Shown piece by piece: positions 8,801 to 18,231 of a DNA stretch of 64,000 nucleotides. The translations under genes were made by a program, and so were the position numbers. The DNA is from Lactiplantibacillus paraplantarum (GTDB lineage Bacteria; Bacillota; Bacilli; Lactobacillales; Lactobacillaceae). The stretch covers positions 992,001 to 1,056,000 of the forward strand of contig NZ_CP032744.1 of NCBI RefSeq assembly GCF_003641145.1, given 5' to 3'. The stretch's first letter is position 1. Each line of letters begins with the position of its first letter. The notes beneath the pieces are model-generated. The model worked only from the letters and a program-made list of their open reading frames with translations. It was not told the origin of the DNA and did not search any database.

Positions 8801-11079
8801 TGTCAGCTTCTGATCGCAATGCTATTGCGAAGTATTATGCGCAGCAAAAAGCAAGTATTATTAGTAAATGGAATGCTAGCGAGAGAAAAACTAGTTCTAG
8901 CTGGGATGCTAAAATAGCATCTGACGAACGACGGTTTGGTGCCAACTCGATTATTGTTCAGAAAGACATGTCTAAAAAGAAAACAGCTATTAAGGCTGAA
9001 GAAAACAAAAAGTCAGCCGCTCTTGATAAACTCCGGATTAAAAGTGCAACGGAAACTACTGCACAAGAAGCCCGTTTACACACAACTTTAACGGGAAAGA
9101 TAAAGTCAGCTGCTAATAAGCAGAATGATATTTTGAGAAATCTTGCCAAGAGCAAGGGGAAAATCACTCGTGAACAAGCAAATGATGCTATTTCACAGTC
9201 GAATAAAGAGTACAAAAAGACAGTCTCGCTGGCAGACCAAGAATACAAAAATCGTGTTTCTGCGGCTGAAAAGCAACACAATAAGGTTATAAAAGCAGCT
9301 GAAAGACAAGCTAGCGAGGCAATCAGTCAAGCAAAGCGCCAGTATAGTAAAACAGTTGATGCTGCTAAAAATCAATATTCTGGTAATTCTAAGTATGCCG
9401 AGAAGCAACGTGCAGCTATTATTAGTAAAGCTAAGGACCAAAAACAAAAGTCAATTGACAACGCTTTAGAGCAGGAAAACAAAACTGAACAACATGCGGA
9501 TCGTCAGTACAAGCACACTACTGGTGACGCAGATAAGCAAAGATCACAAGTTGTTAAACATGCTAAGGATCAAAACAGTTCGGTAGTTGATCAGGCCAAT
9601 TCACAGTCAAAAGGTGTTTTGGGGCATGCTGTTAAGCAAGCCAACGGCTCCATGAAAGCTGCCGATAAGCAAGGCTCCGGTATTCATAGTATTTGGAAAA
9701 ACATTACTAGTTTCTTTAGTAATCTAGTTAAAGGATTTGGTATTAAACCAATCAATGTTGGCGCTTATCAATCTGGATATAATCCAGTAAGCATAGAAGC
9801 CCATGCTTCCGGCGGTATTGTTGGCACTGCTAGAGCTTTAGTTGGTGAAGGCGGTGTCGAGGCTAAAATTGATAGAGACAATGGTAAAGTGTCATTTCTA
9901 GGTATGAATGGTGCTGAAGTGGTTAATGTTAAACCTGGTGATCAGATTCTTAATGCTGGTGATACTGCTAAGCTTTTTAACGGTGGCCTAGGACATACGC
10001 TTCCTGGCTATGCTAAAGGCACTATTGACATCGCGTCGTTTTTAAAGAAAATTAAGAGCGGTGCTACTTCTATCTTCGACAGCGTTAGTGATAAAGCAAT
10101 GGATGCATTGTCTAAGATAACTCACCCATTGAAAACTTTAAAGTCAATGGCTTTAAAGAAATTTGATCCAACCAAAACTCCAGGAGTCGGTTCAATCGGC
10201 CATGATTTAGGTAAAGGACTAGTTGACCGAGCTTTAAAGGGATTTGCGAAAGCTATTTCTGATTTAGCTGACAACTTCGGTGGAGGAGTTGGCAACATTA
10301 AGCTGTCCGGTAGTGTTGCTTCCCGTGCACGAGAATTGGCTAGAGCATTTAAACATGGCTATCCCGCTTCAAATAATGGTGGTATTGCCGGTGTTCTAGG
10401 AAATTGGGTTATCGAATCAAACTTGACCCCTACTGCCATTGATCCACTTGATCATGGTACTGGGTTGGGGCAATGGACGTTCACTCGTGAAACAGCATTA
10501 AGAAGCTGGCTTAGAAAACATGGATACGCATGGGACTCAGCTACTGGCCAAATTAATTACGCTCTTAACGAGCCCGGTGAGAGTAGTTTGTTAAAATCTG
10601 TTCTACGTATGACCAATCCAACAGAAGCCGCATATAAATTCTTTGCAACGTGGGAATCAGGCGGTGCTATGAATGGCACCGGTGGGCTTCGTGAAAATCA
10701 AGCGTCAGCTGTTTATCGCTATATTAAAGGATTTGAGAATGGTGGCTTTGGAAACAAAGCAGGCGTTTACAAATTATTTGAAGGCAACTTGCCGGAAGCC
10801 ATAGTTCCGATGGACTTATCTAAGCGTTCACGGGCTTACCAAATTATGCAACAGATAATGGCTAAGTTCGGAGCTCAAGATGGCACTAATGTGATAAACA
10901 CCGGTAACAACCAGATTGATTCCGACGAAGCATTCAAACATCGGGTTATAGCTGCACTAGATGCTTTGGTCACTGGCCAAGGAGATGTTAAAGCAGTTGT
11001 TGCCAACTCTGACGTGGTTAATGCTGTCAAGTCAAATACCAAGAAGACGTCACAATATAGTCAAATGATGGGGTATTAG
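5857..11079 (+). CDS. Tape measure protein with tail-lysozyme domain
   Basis: A 1740-residue tape measure protein, setting tail length and ejected ahead of the DNA. The ATG follows AAAGGAGGCAAAGT. The N-terminal 240 residues are coiled coil. A glycine-rich hydrophobic stretch lies around residues 860-895, and about residues 920-1270 are Lys/Ala/Gln-rich coiled coil. Residues about 1485-1630 resemble phage tail lysozyme (Phage_lysozyme2): GVLGNWVIESNLTP carries the likely catalytic Glu1520, followed by GTGLGQWTF. This would open peptidoglycan during infection. It is the longest gene in the window and is followed by a terminator. Confidence 0.93.
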   Translation: MATEKIQGYEFAINMDDGGMTRTLREIKNEAKLLKSGMQANFAEIRSGEGVMAAYAGKVKDAGRAIEAQRLVIERLKSEQNGLDQTTQKGREAYVKYENQINAAKRSIASLEGQQERAQKSLDLQKSGVLQLKDATEISAKVTDSYVAKLKAEGHEFEANKVKASGLHQSYNELNKQLEAEQNRLNKIASASGNSSKEFKEQQIRVNELGAKIAQTRTKMKELDEQLSKKPQSGLTSVISQLNRVNEHADKANHLFGKILGAHLVANGITSAFQSITSHIHEAISAGMEYEKEQQKMAATWLTLTGTVGKSNAMVKTINDLSVKTGQAVDVVNELEQGFYHLHSNKKESDELTKSMLNMSDAVGLDKQQIQAVTQDMVNGLSRGKANAGMLNQISQYFPMFREQLAKYESGLKKTGDTAASTGKGAAKAVSAYNKKMTLMFEGMHYGTNNSLSDLETYRQKGIVSAQQFTVFSKQIASGHKVTNAEIKQAIKVNSQYAAQQETSAQKAHKSSKVTVADLSEMAKEGKISAKDIENTFNQLGSGKYDKAADNMLHTMVGMERTIKARVPALIGDIEKPILTAQNPIYGAVSKWVSDKRTDEEFNKVGVAAEKGISTITKAFAKAFDVKSAPKAMNDAMDNLARGVTKASDSIAKNAPEIVNFFKTVKNLGGLGFETLIESLKITNAILKPLLSMVGGHTETIAKFGAAWWLTSKAVKETSSVLSTFKKISDTVSWAEKVLGIKQETKALEEQNAVLKTNAELSTASEENIGTGYRGVKGRKAGNIGADLSSISVEAKNTEKIAKSSKWSLLGGTIGTRIINGAGLAMTAWDAGSSIAKAVSSGKASDKYKATGKTAGTLIGGGIGAALGSVIPGAGTAAGAMLGASIGDGVGGTKTANTIVKRISDALKGKTIEAPKIKTESTKHSLSDLGKAYSSYYSKKQKQDLNDVNVLHKAGMLTDAEYKKQLASIKKNDSETNRFEKMSASDRNAIAKYYAQQKASIISKWNASERKTSSSWDAKIASDERRFGANSIIVQKDMSKKKTAIKAEENKKSAALDKLRIKSATETTAQEARLHTTLTGKIKSAANKQNDILRNLAKSKGKITREQANDAISQSNKEYKKTVSLADQEYKNRVSAAEKQHNKVIKAAERQASEAISQAKRQYSKTVDAAKNQYSGNSKYAEKQRAAIISKAKDQKQKSIDNALEQENKTEQHADRQYKHTTGDADKQRSQVVKHAKDQNSSVVDQANSQSKGVLGHAVKQANGSMKAADKQGSGIHSIWKNITSFFSNLVKGFGIKPINVGAYQSGYNPVSIEAHASGGIVGTARALVGEGGVEAKIDRDNGKVSFLGMNGAEVVNVKPGDQILNAGDTAKLFNGGLGHTLPGYAKGTIDIASFLKKIKSGATSIFDSVSDKAMDALSKITHPLKTLKSMALKKFDPTKTPGVGSIGHDLGKGLVDRALKGFAKAISDLADNFGGGVGNIKLSGSVASRARELARAFKHGYPASNNGGIAGVLGNWVIESNLTPTAIDPLDHGTGLGQWTFTRETALRSWLRKHGYAWDSATGQINYALNEPGESSLLKSVLRMTNPTEAAYKFFATWESGGAMNGTGGLRENQASAVYRYIKGFENGGFGNKAGVYKLFEGNLPEAIVPMDLSKRSRAYQIMQQIMAKFGAQDGTNVINTGNNQIDSDEAFKHRVIAALDALVTGQGDVKAVVANSDVVNAVKSNTKKTSQYSQMMGY

Positions 11080-11093
11080 TATTAATATATTGA

Positions 11094-11117
11094 AGAGCCT
11101 TAGAAGGCTCTTTTTTT
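11094..11117 (+). terminator. Terminator after the tape measure gene
   Basis: AGAGCCTT and AAGGCTCT form a 7-8 bp stem with a very short loop, followed by seven T residues. It lies 15 bases after the tape measure stop and may limit read-through into the baseplate genes. Confidence 0.8.
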
Positions 11118-11151
11118 ACATAGTTAAAATTAAACAAGGATGGCGATATAA

Positions 11152-12861
11152 TTGTCTGTTTTGAATAAAAATGATTTTGAATATGCTGGCTTAAATAGCC
11201 GCAATGATTTGCAAGCCATTATGGGAGCAGTGGCACTGCCTAGTGCACCAGCCATGGCCGAGCAAGCAACCGATATTCCCGCCATGTATGGCAATCAATT
11301 TAATGGTATGGACTATACTAGTCGGACAATCAGTATTCCAATAACTATTATCGCTCGTGGCAGTCAGGACAAATACAATCAGATTATGCATAATTTGAGC
11401 GGCTTATTGCTAAGTGATGACCCAAGTGATAATGGTAAAGAGTACCCACTAGTCTTTGGCTTTGAACCCAAAGTGACTTACTGGGGGCATATTAATGCGA
11501 TTAGCGATCCACAGTTCATTAACCAGGGGGCGTGGGACGCTACACTAACCATTACCTTTGTGCAGTCTGATCCCAGGGCGAACTTACCACAGGTTGAGAA
11601 GCCCTTAAATAATGGCTTAAACACGATTACTGTTGATGGCACCGCACGAACAGCCCCAGTTATTCAGGTTGTGCCTAAACGGCCGTTAAAATACATTGGT
11701 TTTAATCTCAATGGTGGTCAATTTGGTTTAGGGCCGGAAACGCCTAACGACCAAGCTAATGCTGTTCAACCCGATGTTCACGTGATTGATGACCCTATTG
11801 CTAGTATGGCGATGTGGACTAACGATGCCAATGCCATTAGCGGTATTAAGACCGATGGTAAGTACAATTATCAAGGTAGTGCTGAGATTAATGCTGATAC
11901 AACGGTCATGAGAGTGGCCTATGTTAATGGTGGCAAAGACTTTGGTAAGATGCCAACTAATCAACTTGATGGAACTTGGCTAGGCCCAACTTATCGGTAT
12001 ACTGGGATGACCAATGCCTTAACCAACTATCGTGTCCGTGCTGGGTTACATCATATGAAATATTGGGGCACGCATAACTTCCGAGCGATGGGTAAAGCAC
12101 AATTTTCATTACTCGATGCCAGTGGTAATACGATTGGCCGGTTTGTCATCGGTGACCATATGCAAGGTGGTCAGACCTATGTGGCGCTACAGTTGTGTAA
12201 GCCGGGGAGTACGTTTGATGATGATGACCACCAGACGCTTTACTGGGGCTATGGCCCAAGTGGTGCTTTTAGAAAGTATCATACCCACTACAGTGACCTT
12301 GTTAATAAGAGTTCATTAGTTAATAGTAAGTATGTAACGGTGGTCAACCGTGAAGAAGTAGACTGTTTAACCAGTTCTTGGGTCTTTATGGACTTGACGA
12401 AAGCCGGTAACGTTTATACGTGGGAATTGCATCAATATAGTCTCTATGACGGCCAGCCTTATCGCAATGCAAACAGGTATTTAATTGCGAGCGGTCGCTG
12501 GGTAGATACTAACAATGAATATGAGTCAGCCTTAGGCGGGTTTGGTCAAACATTCCTCAAACAGCCTATCACGGAAGATATTGACAATGTACAATACATG
12601 GCGCCTTATATGACCCTAACCGATTTACAAGTCTGGCAACATAACCAGCCACAACCTAATGAACCCACTTATATTGCCAATGCAGGTGAAGAGATTGTCA
12701 TGGACTGTGAGACTGATACCGTAACCGTCAATGGGCGCTTGGTATCACCAGTCTGGTCAACTGATTATCCGCAATTAAAGCCGGGTGTTAACGGGGTAAC
12801 TATGGTTGGTGACCTAGCTGACGCTAAAATGACACTTAAATACCTACCTAAACTATTATAG
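11152..12861 (+). CDS. Distal tail protein Dit, extended form
   Basis: A 569-residue distal tail protein, the hub linking tail tube to baseplate. It starts at TTG 11152; the upstream ATG at 11140 runs straight into TAA. Residues 1 to about 145 have the Dit N-terminal pattern (GMDYTSRTISIPITI, and TYWGHINAISDPQF). The remaining ~420 residues are beta-rich with many Trp and Tyr, which fits an evolved Dit carrying carbohydrate-binding insertions. Adhesion to the cell wall is an inference. Confidence 0.82.
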   Translation: MSVLNKNDFEYAGLNSRNDLQAIMGAVALPSAPAMAEQATDIPAMYGNQFNGMDYTSRTISIPITIIARGSQDKYNQIMHNLSGLLLSDDPSDNGKEYPLVFGFEPKVTYWGHINAISDPQFINQGAWDATLTITFVQSDPRANLPQVEKPLNNGLNTITVDGTARTAPVIQVVPKRPLKYIGFNLNGGQFGLGPETPNDQANAVQPDVHVIDDPIASMAMWTNDANAISGIKTDGKYNYQGSAEINADTTVMRVAYVNGGKDFGKMPTNQLDGTWLGPTYRYTGMTNALTNYRVRAGLHHMKYWGTHNFRAMGKAQFSLLDASGNTIGRFVIGDHMQGGQTYVALQLCKPGSTFDDDDHQTLYWGYGPSGAFRKYHTHYSDLVNKSSLVNSKYVTVVNREEVDCLTSSWVFMDLTKAGNVYTWELHQYSLYDGQPYRNANRYLIASGRWVDTNNEYESALGGFGQTFLKQPITEDIDNVQYMAPYMTLTDLQVWQHNQPQPNEPTYIANAGEEIVMDCETDTVTVNGRLVSPVWSTDYPQLKPGVNGVTMVGDLADAKMTLKYLPKLL

Positions 12862-12867
12862 CAACAC

Positions 12868-12900
12868 TTTAAGGGCTTCCCAATGGGGTGGCCTTTTTAC
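12868..12900 (+). terminator. Possible imperfect terminator after Dit
   Basis: AAGGGCTTCCC and GGGGTGGCCTT form an imperfect stem followed by five T residues, 10-35 bases after the Dit stop codon. Mismatches make it weak; it may be an attenuator rather than a stop. Confidence 0.45.
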
Positions 12901-12925
12901 ATAACTAAAACAAGGAGGTTAACCG

Positions 12926-15316
12926 ATGGCTTTAACCAATCAATATTTAATTCTAAATCCAAGTTTGAAACGGATTGGTACCCTGACTGTTGACGGTGCC
13001 ACTAAATTTTCAAACGACAGCGTCAAGATCCAACTTGCCGATGCAGACACAACTAGTACCGCCTACGATGATGAAGTCAATGTGGGAACTAAGGACAGCT
13101 ACACCGGCACCATCAACCTAAACGCTCAGTCTAAAAAGTTTGACCACCAAGGCCAACTAGACGTGCTTCAAGGCCAGCCTGATTCAGACAAAGTAGTTGC
13201 TGGCAATAATCTCGCTTATTATGATGCCTTATCGGGGCACTGGTATGTGATGCACATTTACAGTGTTGAGGAGAGCAGTACAGCCGCTACTAAGCATGTC
13301 ACAACCGCTAACTTTACTAATTTGTGTCTATTCACGTTGGCTCATCATTATCCTGTTGCTATGGCTGGTTCAGATACAGCTATCAAGGCCGCTTTTACGA
13401 GTGTATTCAGTGATACTGGCTGGACACTCAAATTTAACACAGCCAATGCAATGATTCCGTATATCTCAATTGATGGTAAAACTAAAGCATCAACACTATT
13501 ACAAACGTTATTGCAGGCCTATAACGTGGAAGTTGATTGCTACGTTGAAATTGACTCACAAGGTAATGTTCAATCGAAGACCTGTGAAGTTGTCGATCAG
13601 TTGAATGTCGATAAGGTTTATAACGAAGCAATCTTCGGCAAAAACGTCACTAGTATTAAACGCACGACCGTCTCAACACCAATTACCAAGCTGATTGCTT
13701 ATGGTGATAACAGTAATACCATAGCCGCTGCCAATGATGGCAAAATTTACATTGTTGACGATGAATCTAATCGTAAGTACAACCCAGACTGGCAGAGTGG
13801 ACTGTATTACGAGGGTGTTATCACTGCTAATAGCATTGAACATGCGGCTGGATTAAAGTCGTGGGCTGAACAGATGTTACAGCTTTTCAATCACCCCAGG
13901 ACATATTATGAGGTTAATGTGACGCCGACTTTCAACCCACCATTAGGGGCCACCATTCGCTTTAAGGATGACCAGATCACACCAGCCCTAGATGCCAGTG
14001 GCCGGGTGATTCAGCGGACGATCTCTTTTGCCAATCCATATGGTAATACCGTTGGCTTTGGCGAATACGTCACGGTGCCAGTTGCCACTCCAGCTTGGTT
14101 AACGGGTTATCAGAGTGCCATTAGTAGTGCCATTGAGAAGGCTAGAGCCGATGCCAGTTCCGTTAAACCGGTTGCATTGACCCCTGATGGCAATAACTTC
14201 ACGGACCCCAGTCAAACTAAACGGTTAATCTTACAGGCTTGGGAAGGTAGCACTAATATTTCGGCCTATATTGATAGCAAGGGGTTTATCTGGCGCCGAT
14301 ACAACCAAAACGGCACTGTTGATACCAGCTATGCAACTACGGGATTTTTAGTACAGGCACCCTATAGTGCCGTTGGTACTTTGCATGGCACGATTGAAAC
14401 GGGTTATATTCAATCAGACCCTGAGGTGACACTAGATACCACTAGTATTAAGCATTGGGGTGACTTTCAACGATCAGATGATACGGTAGGGTCATATAGT
14501 GCCGTTCAATATATGTGTCCGTTAAGTAACGGTCAATATTTAACTAGTCGTGCGTTGAATACCGATTCAACCAAAGACACGATGTATGTTTTGCATGACA
14601 GCAACTTTAAACCACTTAGTAAGATGATTATGCAACATGGCGGCCACGGAGCTAGTTTTGATGTTGAAGAAGTCAATGGGGTACCCTATATTTGGGCAGC
14701 AACTTACACCGACAATACACACAGCGTGTCAACCGTCTCACGTTTCCCCTATGTCGCCGGGACAACCATGCAAGCTAATGATAGTCGAATTGAACGCTAC
14801 TATTCCATGAACGGCTATATGCGCGTAAGCATGGATTTTAAACATGGTTATGTGCTAGTTGGTGACGGTAATGGTGCCATGTATATCATGACGCTAGCTG
14901 ATTTAAAGAATGGCAGTTATAACATTAAATACGCCTTTAGCATCTTCAATTATGGCTATGAGGCTAGTCAAACGTACCAATCACAAACGCTTGATTTCCC
15001 ATATGTTTACTGGGATTCCGGTGACGTTGACTTACACGATAATCGCATGTTGTATGGCGTTAATGTTGTGCATGGCGGTCAAGAGTTCGCCCTAAACTTA
15101 ATGCTTGATATGGACTTTAAAACTGCAGATGACGTGATGGAACCTGAAACGGTCAAAGCAACCTATGATTCAACAGGCAACTCAGCTTTGCTGTTAACGT
15201 TCAACTGTTGGGTCAATGGTAATCCGATCGAACGAGTCTATTCGCTACCAATTAAAGCTAGGCCAGCTGCTGACATCCTAAATACAAGTACAACTGATGA
15301 TAACACGGCCGATTAG
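12926..15316 (+). CDS. Tail-associated protein Tal (prophage tail endopeptidase type)
   Basis: A 796-residue baseplate protein in the Tal slot after Dit. Residues 1 to about 395 fit the Gp18/Prophage_tail (PF06605-type) structural domain, with the strand KVYNEAIFGKNVTSIKRTTV and a helix ending at ARADASS. From about residue 410 the protein is beta-rich with repeated YSAVQYM, YIWAATYTD and YVYWDSGD patterns, which suggests a propeller-like or helveticin-like receptor-binding region. I see no peptidase motif, so enzyme activity is doubtful. The ATG follows AAGGAGGTTAACCG. Confidence 0.78.
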   Translation: MALTNQYLILNPSLKRIGTLTVDGATKFSNDSVKIQLADADTTSTAYDDEVNVGTKDSYTGTINLNAQSKKFDHQGQLDVLQGQPDSDKVVAGNNLAYYDALSGHWYVMHIYSVEESSTAATKHVTTANFTNLCLFTLAHHYPVAMAGSDTAIKAAFTSVFSDTGWTLKFNTANAMIPYISIDGKTKASTLLQTLLQAYNVEVDCYVEIDSQGNVQSKTCEVVDQLNVDKVYNEAIFGKNVTSIKRTTVSTPITKLIAYGDNSNTIAAANDGKIYIVDDESNRKYNPDWQSGLYYEGVITANSIEHAAGLKSWAEQMLQLFNHPRTYYEVNVTPTFNPPLGATIRFKDDQITPALDASGRVIQRTISFANPYGNTVGFGEYVTVPVATPAWLTGYQSAISSAIEKARADASSVKPVALTPDGNNFTDPSQTKRLILQAWEGSTNISAYIDSKGFIWRRYNQNGTVDTSYATTGFLVQAPYSAVGTLHGTIETGYIQSDPEVTLDTTSIKHWGDFQRSDDTVGSYSAVQYMCPLSNGQYLTSRALNTDSTKDTMYVLHDSNFKPLSKMIMQHGGHGASFDVEEVNGVPYIWAATYTDNTHSVSTVSRFPYVAGTTMQANDSRIERYYSMNGYMRVSMDFKHGYVLVGDGNGAMYIMTLADLKNGSYNIKYAFSIFNYGYEASQTYQSQTLDFPYVYWDSGDVDLHDNRMLYGVNVVHGGQEFALNLMLDMDFKTADDVMEPETVKATYDSTGNSALLLTFNCWVNGNPIERVYSLPIKARPAADILNTSTTDDNTAD

Positions 15317-15332
15317 AAGGGAGGTGAATTAA

Positions 15333-17810
15333 ATGGCAGAATCTAACGCAACTCAGGTCATCTTAACCGATGATGGCATTAAGATTATCAATGCTCAAAA
15401 TACAGCTGATAGTGCAGCTAGTCAGGCAGAAAATGCTAATAGTGCCACTTTAATCGCACAGTCAACAGCTAATGCTGCTAAATCAGCCGCAGATAGTACC
15501 TACGATTATGCTAGCTCTGAAATGGCCGTACATTCAATGGCTACCGCTAAGGCTCAAAGTGCAGCTGATAATGCCTTTAGCCAAGCTCAAACAGTTTTTA
15601 GTCAAGCCGATTCAGAAATAGCCGTACAGTCTACAGCTACCGCTAAAGCTCAGAGTACGGCTGATAATGCATTTAGCCAAGCGACTACAGCAATAGATAA
15701 TGGTCAAGCAGTTAGTCAAGCAGTGACAGCCTTAAAAGATGGTTCCACGCTAACGATTGCGGAACTAGGAAATGGACTAGCTACAAAGGTCGCTAACTCA
15801 GACTATGCTAGTTACCAAACACAGACAGCTAGTCAAATTGCTAGCAAAGTTGATAATGGTGCTTTCTCAGCTTATCAAACGCAGACTGCTGACTTGATAG
15901 CTCAAAAGGTAGCCACTAGTGACTTCTCAGCCTACCAAGCTACAACCGCTAAGTCGATTGATAATAAGGTATCGTCTAACGACTTTAACACGTACAAAAC
16001 CCAAACTGCTGACTTGATTGATGACAAGGTTTCTAGTTCACAATATAGCTCTGACAAGACACAAACGGCTAGTCAAATAGCGGATAGGGTAAGTAATAGT
16101 GCTTTTTCAACTTATCAAACACAAACTGCTAGTCAGATAGCCCAGAAAGTTGATAATGGCACCTTCTCAGCTTACCAAACAACTACTGCTGACTTGATTG
16201 CCAGCAAAGTAGCTACTAAGGATTTCTCGGCTTATCAAGCTACAACCGCTAAGTCGATTGATAGTAAGGTAGAGTCTAGTGATTTTAACACGTACAAGAC
16301 ACAGACTGATAAATTAATTTCTAGCAAGGTTTCCACTGTTGATTTTAACAACCTAGCGATAAGCAATCGTAACTTAGCACTTGGAACGGCAACAGCGTTC
16401 AAAATGACTGGTAACGGTGCAGGAAACAACGCGGTACACATGTATTCACTATCTAACACGATAGCAAAAGGAACTACTATTACGATAGCTTTTGATATTA
16501 CATCAACAAACGCAACGGGTTTCTACAATGCGCAATTGTTAGGTGGTTCGTGGCAGGGTTCTGGTGCTGCAATACCATTGACTTCTGGAACACAACATCA
16601 ATCATATACTATCACAACAAGCGCTGACTATTCAGACGGAATTCAAATGCGGTTAGATGGCTCAACTTCAACGGTAACTGTTTCCAACTTAATTATCTCT
16701 AAATCTTCAAAAGAGGTAGGTTGGAATCCAGCACCTGAAGACCAAGCTACACAGTCTCAAATCACACAATTAAGTGGTGATATTAACCTTAGAGTTACTA
16801 AGGGCGACTTAATTGATGAAATTAATCTTCAAGCCGGTAACACCCTAATTTCATCTAGCGGTCAGTTAACACTAGCCGCTGACACGATTTATTTTGATAC
16901 TAAGAAACCAGTTATAATTCCTAGTGCTAATATCACGGGGACGTTAACGGGTAAAAACATCAATCTAGATATTAATGGACTGATTAATTCGCCATATACT
17001 GGTATTGAACAGTCTGCTGATCAATACTACCATCCATGGAAGTTGAACACAGGCCAGTTAACAATCGGCCAGGGATATATAACTTCTGTATCATCTGGAA
17101 CACGTAGCATCAATGGTGTTCCTAAACAGTTCAATTCTTTGCAAGGAACCTTATCGGCAAGCTACTTAAAGTTCACCAATGACTATGGTGCTCGTACTTA
17201 TATTGACGCAGATATGTTTACCTATTCTAATCAGACGAATGATACAGCTATGGTTGCAATTAGCGCTGGTGGCATTGGAATCAATATGGGAACACCACAT
17301 GCCCCAGCGTTAACTATTAGTAATGGCTATATTGACGCATCATCATCTTCATCATATGGTGTATTTGGTGCTATAACTTTAGGTTATACTGCTCAAACCA
17401 TCAACTCTGATAGCAGTATTTTCTTTGAAAGCGGCCATGGTAGTGGCAATCCAGGTATCAATATCTGGGCTAAAGGTTTCCAATCATTGTCATCAAGACT
17501 ATCAACTAAGCGTCAAGTAAGATTGTTGGATGATGAGCACTCGAATAGTTTGTTGCTTGGAGCTGACACGGCAACCTTCAAATATAATCAAGACACCAAT
17601 GCTGACAATCCTAATGAAGGTGTCATCATTGATGATGTCAACACATCGAAACAATATAGCTTACCAAATGAGCTTATGACTCGGGATGGTAAAGCGCCAA
17701 CAGACTTAATGAGTTTCATTGCTAGGGTAATCAGTCAAAACAAATATCAAGCACGTCTAATTGAAGATTTGCAAATTAGATTAAGAAAGGTCGAAATTAA
17801 AAATGAATAA
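15333..17810 (+). CDS. Tail fibre / baseplate protein with 20-residue repeats
   Basis: An 825-residue fibre-like protein. Residues 1 to about 150 are Ala/Ser/Gln-rich heptad sequence. Residues about 154-340 consist of nine 20-residue repeats of the form DFSAYQ-TTAKSID-KV, with a larger five-unit period. A beta-rich section follows (about 350-470, carbohydrate-binding-like), then a fibre shaft and a short C-terminal coiled coil. The layout fits phage minor structural proteins of the Gp58 type. AAGGGAGGTGAATTAA precedes the ATG. Confidence 0.72.
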   Translation: MAESNATQVILTDDGIKIINAQNTADSAASQAENANSATLIAQSTANAAKSAADSTYDYASSEMAVHSMATAKAQSAADNAFSQAQTVFSQADSEIAVQSTATAKAQSTADNAFSQATTAIDNGQAVSQAVTALKDGSTLTIAELGNGLATKVANSDYASYQTQTASQIASKVDNGAFSAYQTQTADLIAQKVATSDFSAYQATTAKSIDNKVSSNDFNTYKTQTADLIDDKVSSSQYSSDKTQTASQIADRVSNSAFSTYQTQTASQIAQKVDNGTFSAYQTTTADLIASKVATKDFSAYQATTAKSIDSKVESSDFNTYKTQTDKLISSKVSTVDFNNLAISNRNLALGTATAFKMTGNGAGNNAVHMYSLSNTIAKGTTITIAFDITSTNATGFYNAQLLGGSWQGSGAAIPLTSGTQHQSYTITTSADYSDGIQMRLDGSTSTVTVSNLIISKSSKEVGWNPAPEDQATQSQITQLSGDINLRVTKGDLIDEINLQAGNTLISSSGQLTLAADTIYFDTKKPVIIPSANITGTLTGKNINLDINGLINSPYTGIEQSADQYYHPWKLNTGQLTIGQGYITSVSSGTRSINGVPKQFNSLQGTLSASYLKFTNDYGARTYIDADMFTYSNQTNDTAMVAISAGGIGINMGTPHAPALTISNGYIDASSSSSYGVFGAITLGYTAQTINSDSSIFFESGHGSGNPGINIWAKGFQSLSSRLSTKRQVRLLDDEHSNSLLLGADTATFKYNQDTNADNPNEGVIIDDVNTSKQYSLPNELMTRDGKAPTDLMSFIARVISQNKYQARLIEDLQIRLRKVEIKNE
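15792..16345 (+). repeat. 60-bp tandem repeats in the fibre gene
   Basis: Nine diverged 60-bp units encode Y-Q-T-x-T-A-x-x-I-x-x-K-V repeats. Units 2-4 (DNGAF, ATSDF, SSNDF) are near-copies of units 7-9 (DNGTF, ATKDF, ESSDF), giving a 300-bp higher-order period. Such blocks form trimeric coiled-coil shafts and change length by recombination. Confidence 0.8.
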
Positions 17811-18066
17811 TAATTATTATTATGTTTCAAAAACAGAGCCTGTTAGAAATGGTGATGGGACTAATGTTTACTTTACGTTTTCCTACCCTGATGGTGGTTC
17901 TCAGTTGAATGGAAATGTAAAACTAACTAATAAAGAATATATTGAGGCTTTGGAAAACGGCACTGATGACGATATGTATTCAGGGTTGTATAAAGCGATT
18001 AAAGCCAAAATTATTGAGATTAACACAGCTGTCACGACTACGACAACGACTGCAAAGGAGGCTTAA
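17803..18066 (+). CDS. Small phage protein of unknown function
   Basis: An 87-residue protein overlapping the fibre gene by eight bases. It begins MNNNYYYVSKTEPV and ends in a Thr run (TTTTTT) before AKEA. I do not recognise the family. The aromatic N-terminus and its place between two baseplate genes suggest a small virion or fibre-associated part, but this is only inference from position. Confidence 0.65.
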   Translation: MNNNYYYVSKTEPVRNGDGTNVYFTFSYPDGGSQLNGNVKLTNKEYIEALENGTDDDMYSGLYKAIKAKIIEINTAVTTTTTTAKEA

Positions 18067-18069
18067 TAT

Positions 18070-18231
18070 ATGAATGTCGATGCACAGGCTTTGATTAACA
18101 AGCTGACGAGTAACTATGCCCAAGCGATTGCCCTTAAAGACCAGCAATTAGCGATGGCTCAAGTTCAAATTGACCAGCTTAATGCTAAGTTGGCCGAGAA
18201 GGAGGCGCCTAAAGATGGCGAAAACGCTTAG
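18070..18231 (+). CDS. Small coiled-coil phage protein (53 aa)
   Basis: A 53-residue ORF starting at ATG 18070, just after the GCAAAGGAGGCTTAATAT ribosome site. The sequence is a single amphipathic helix rich in Ala, Gln and Leu (LKDQQLAMAQVQIDQLNAKL), a heptad pattern typical of short coiled coils. Its end overlaps the start of the BppU-like gene, whose ribosome site lies inside it. Function unknown; a structural adaptor for the baseplate is possible. Confidence 0.68.
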   Translation: MNVDAQALINKLTSNYAQAIALKDQQLAMAQVQIDQLNAKLAEKEAPKDGENA

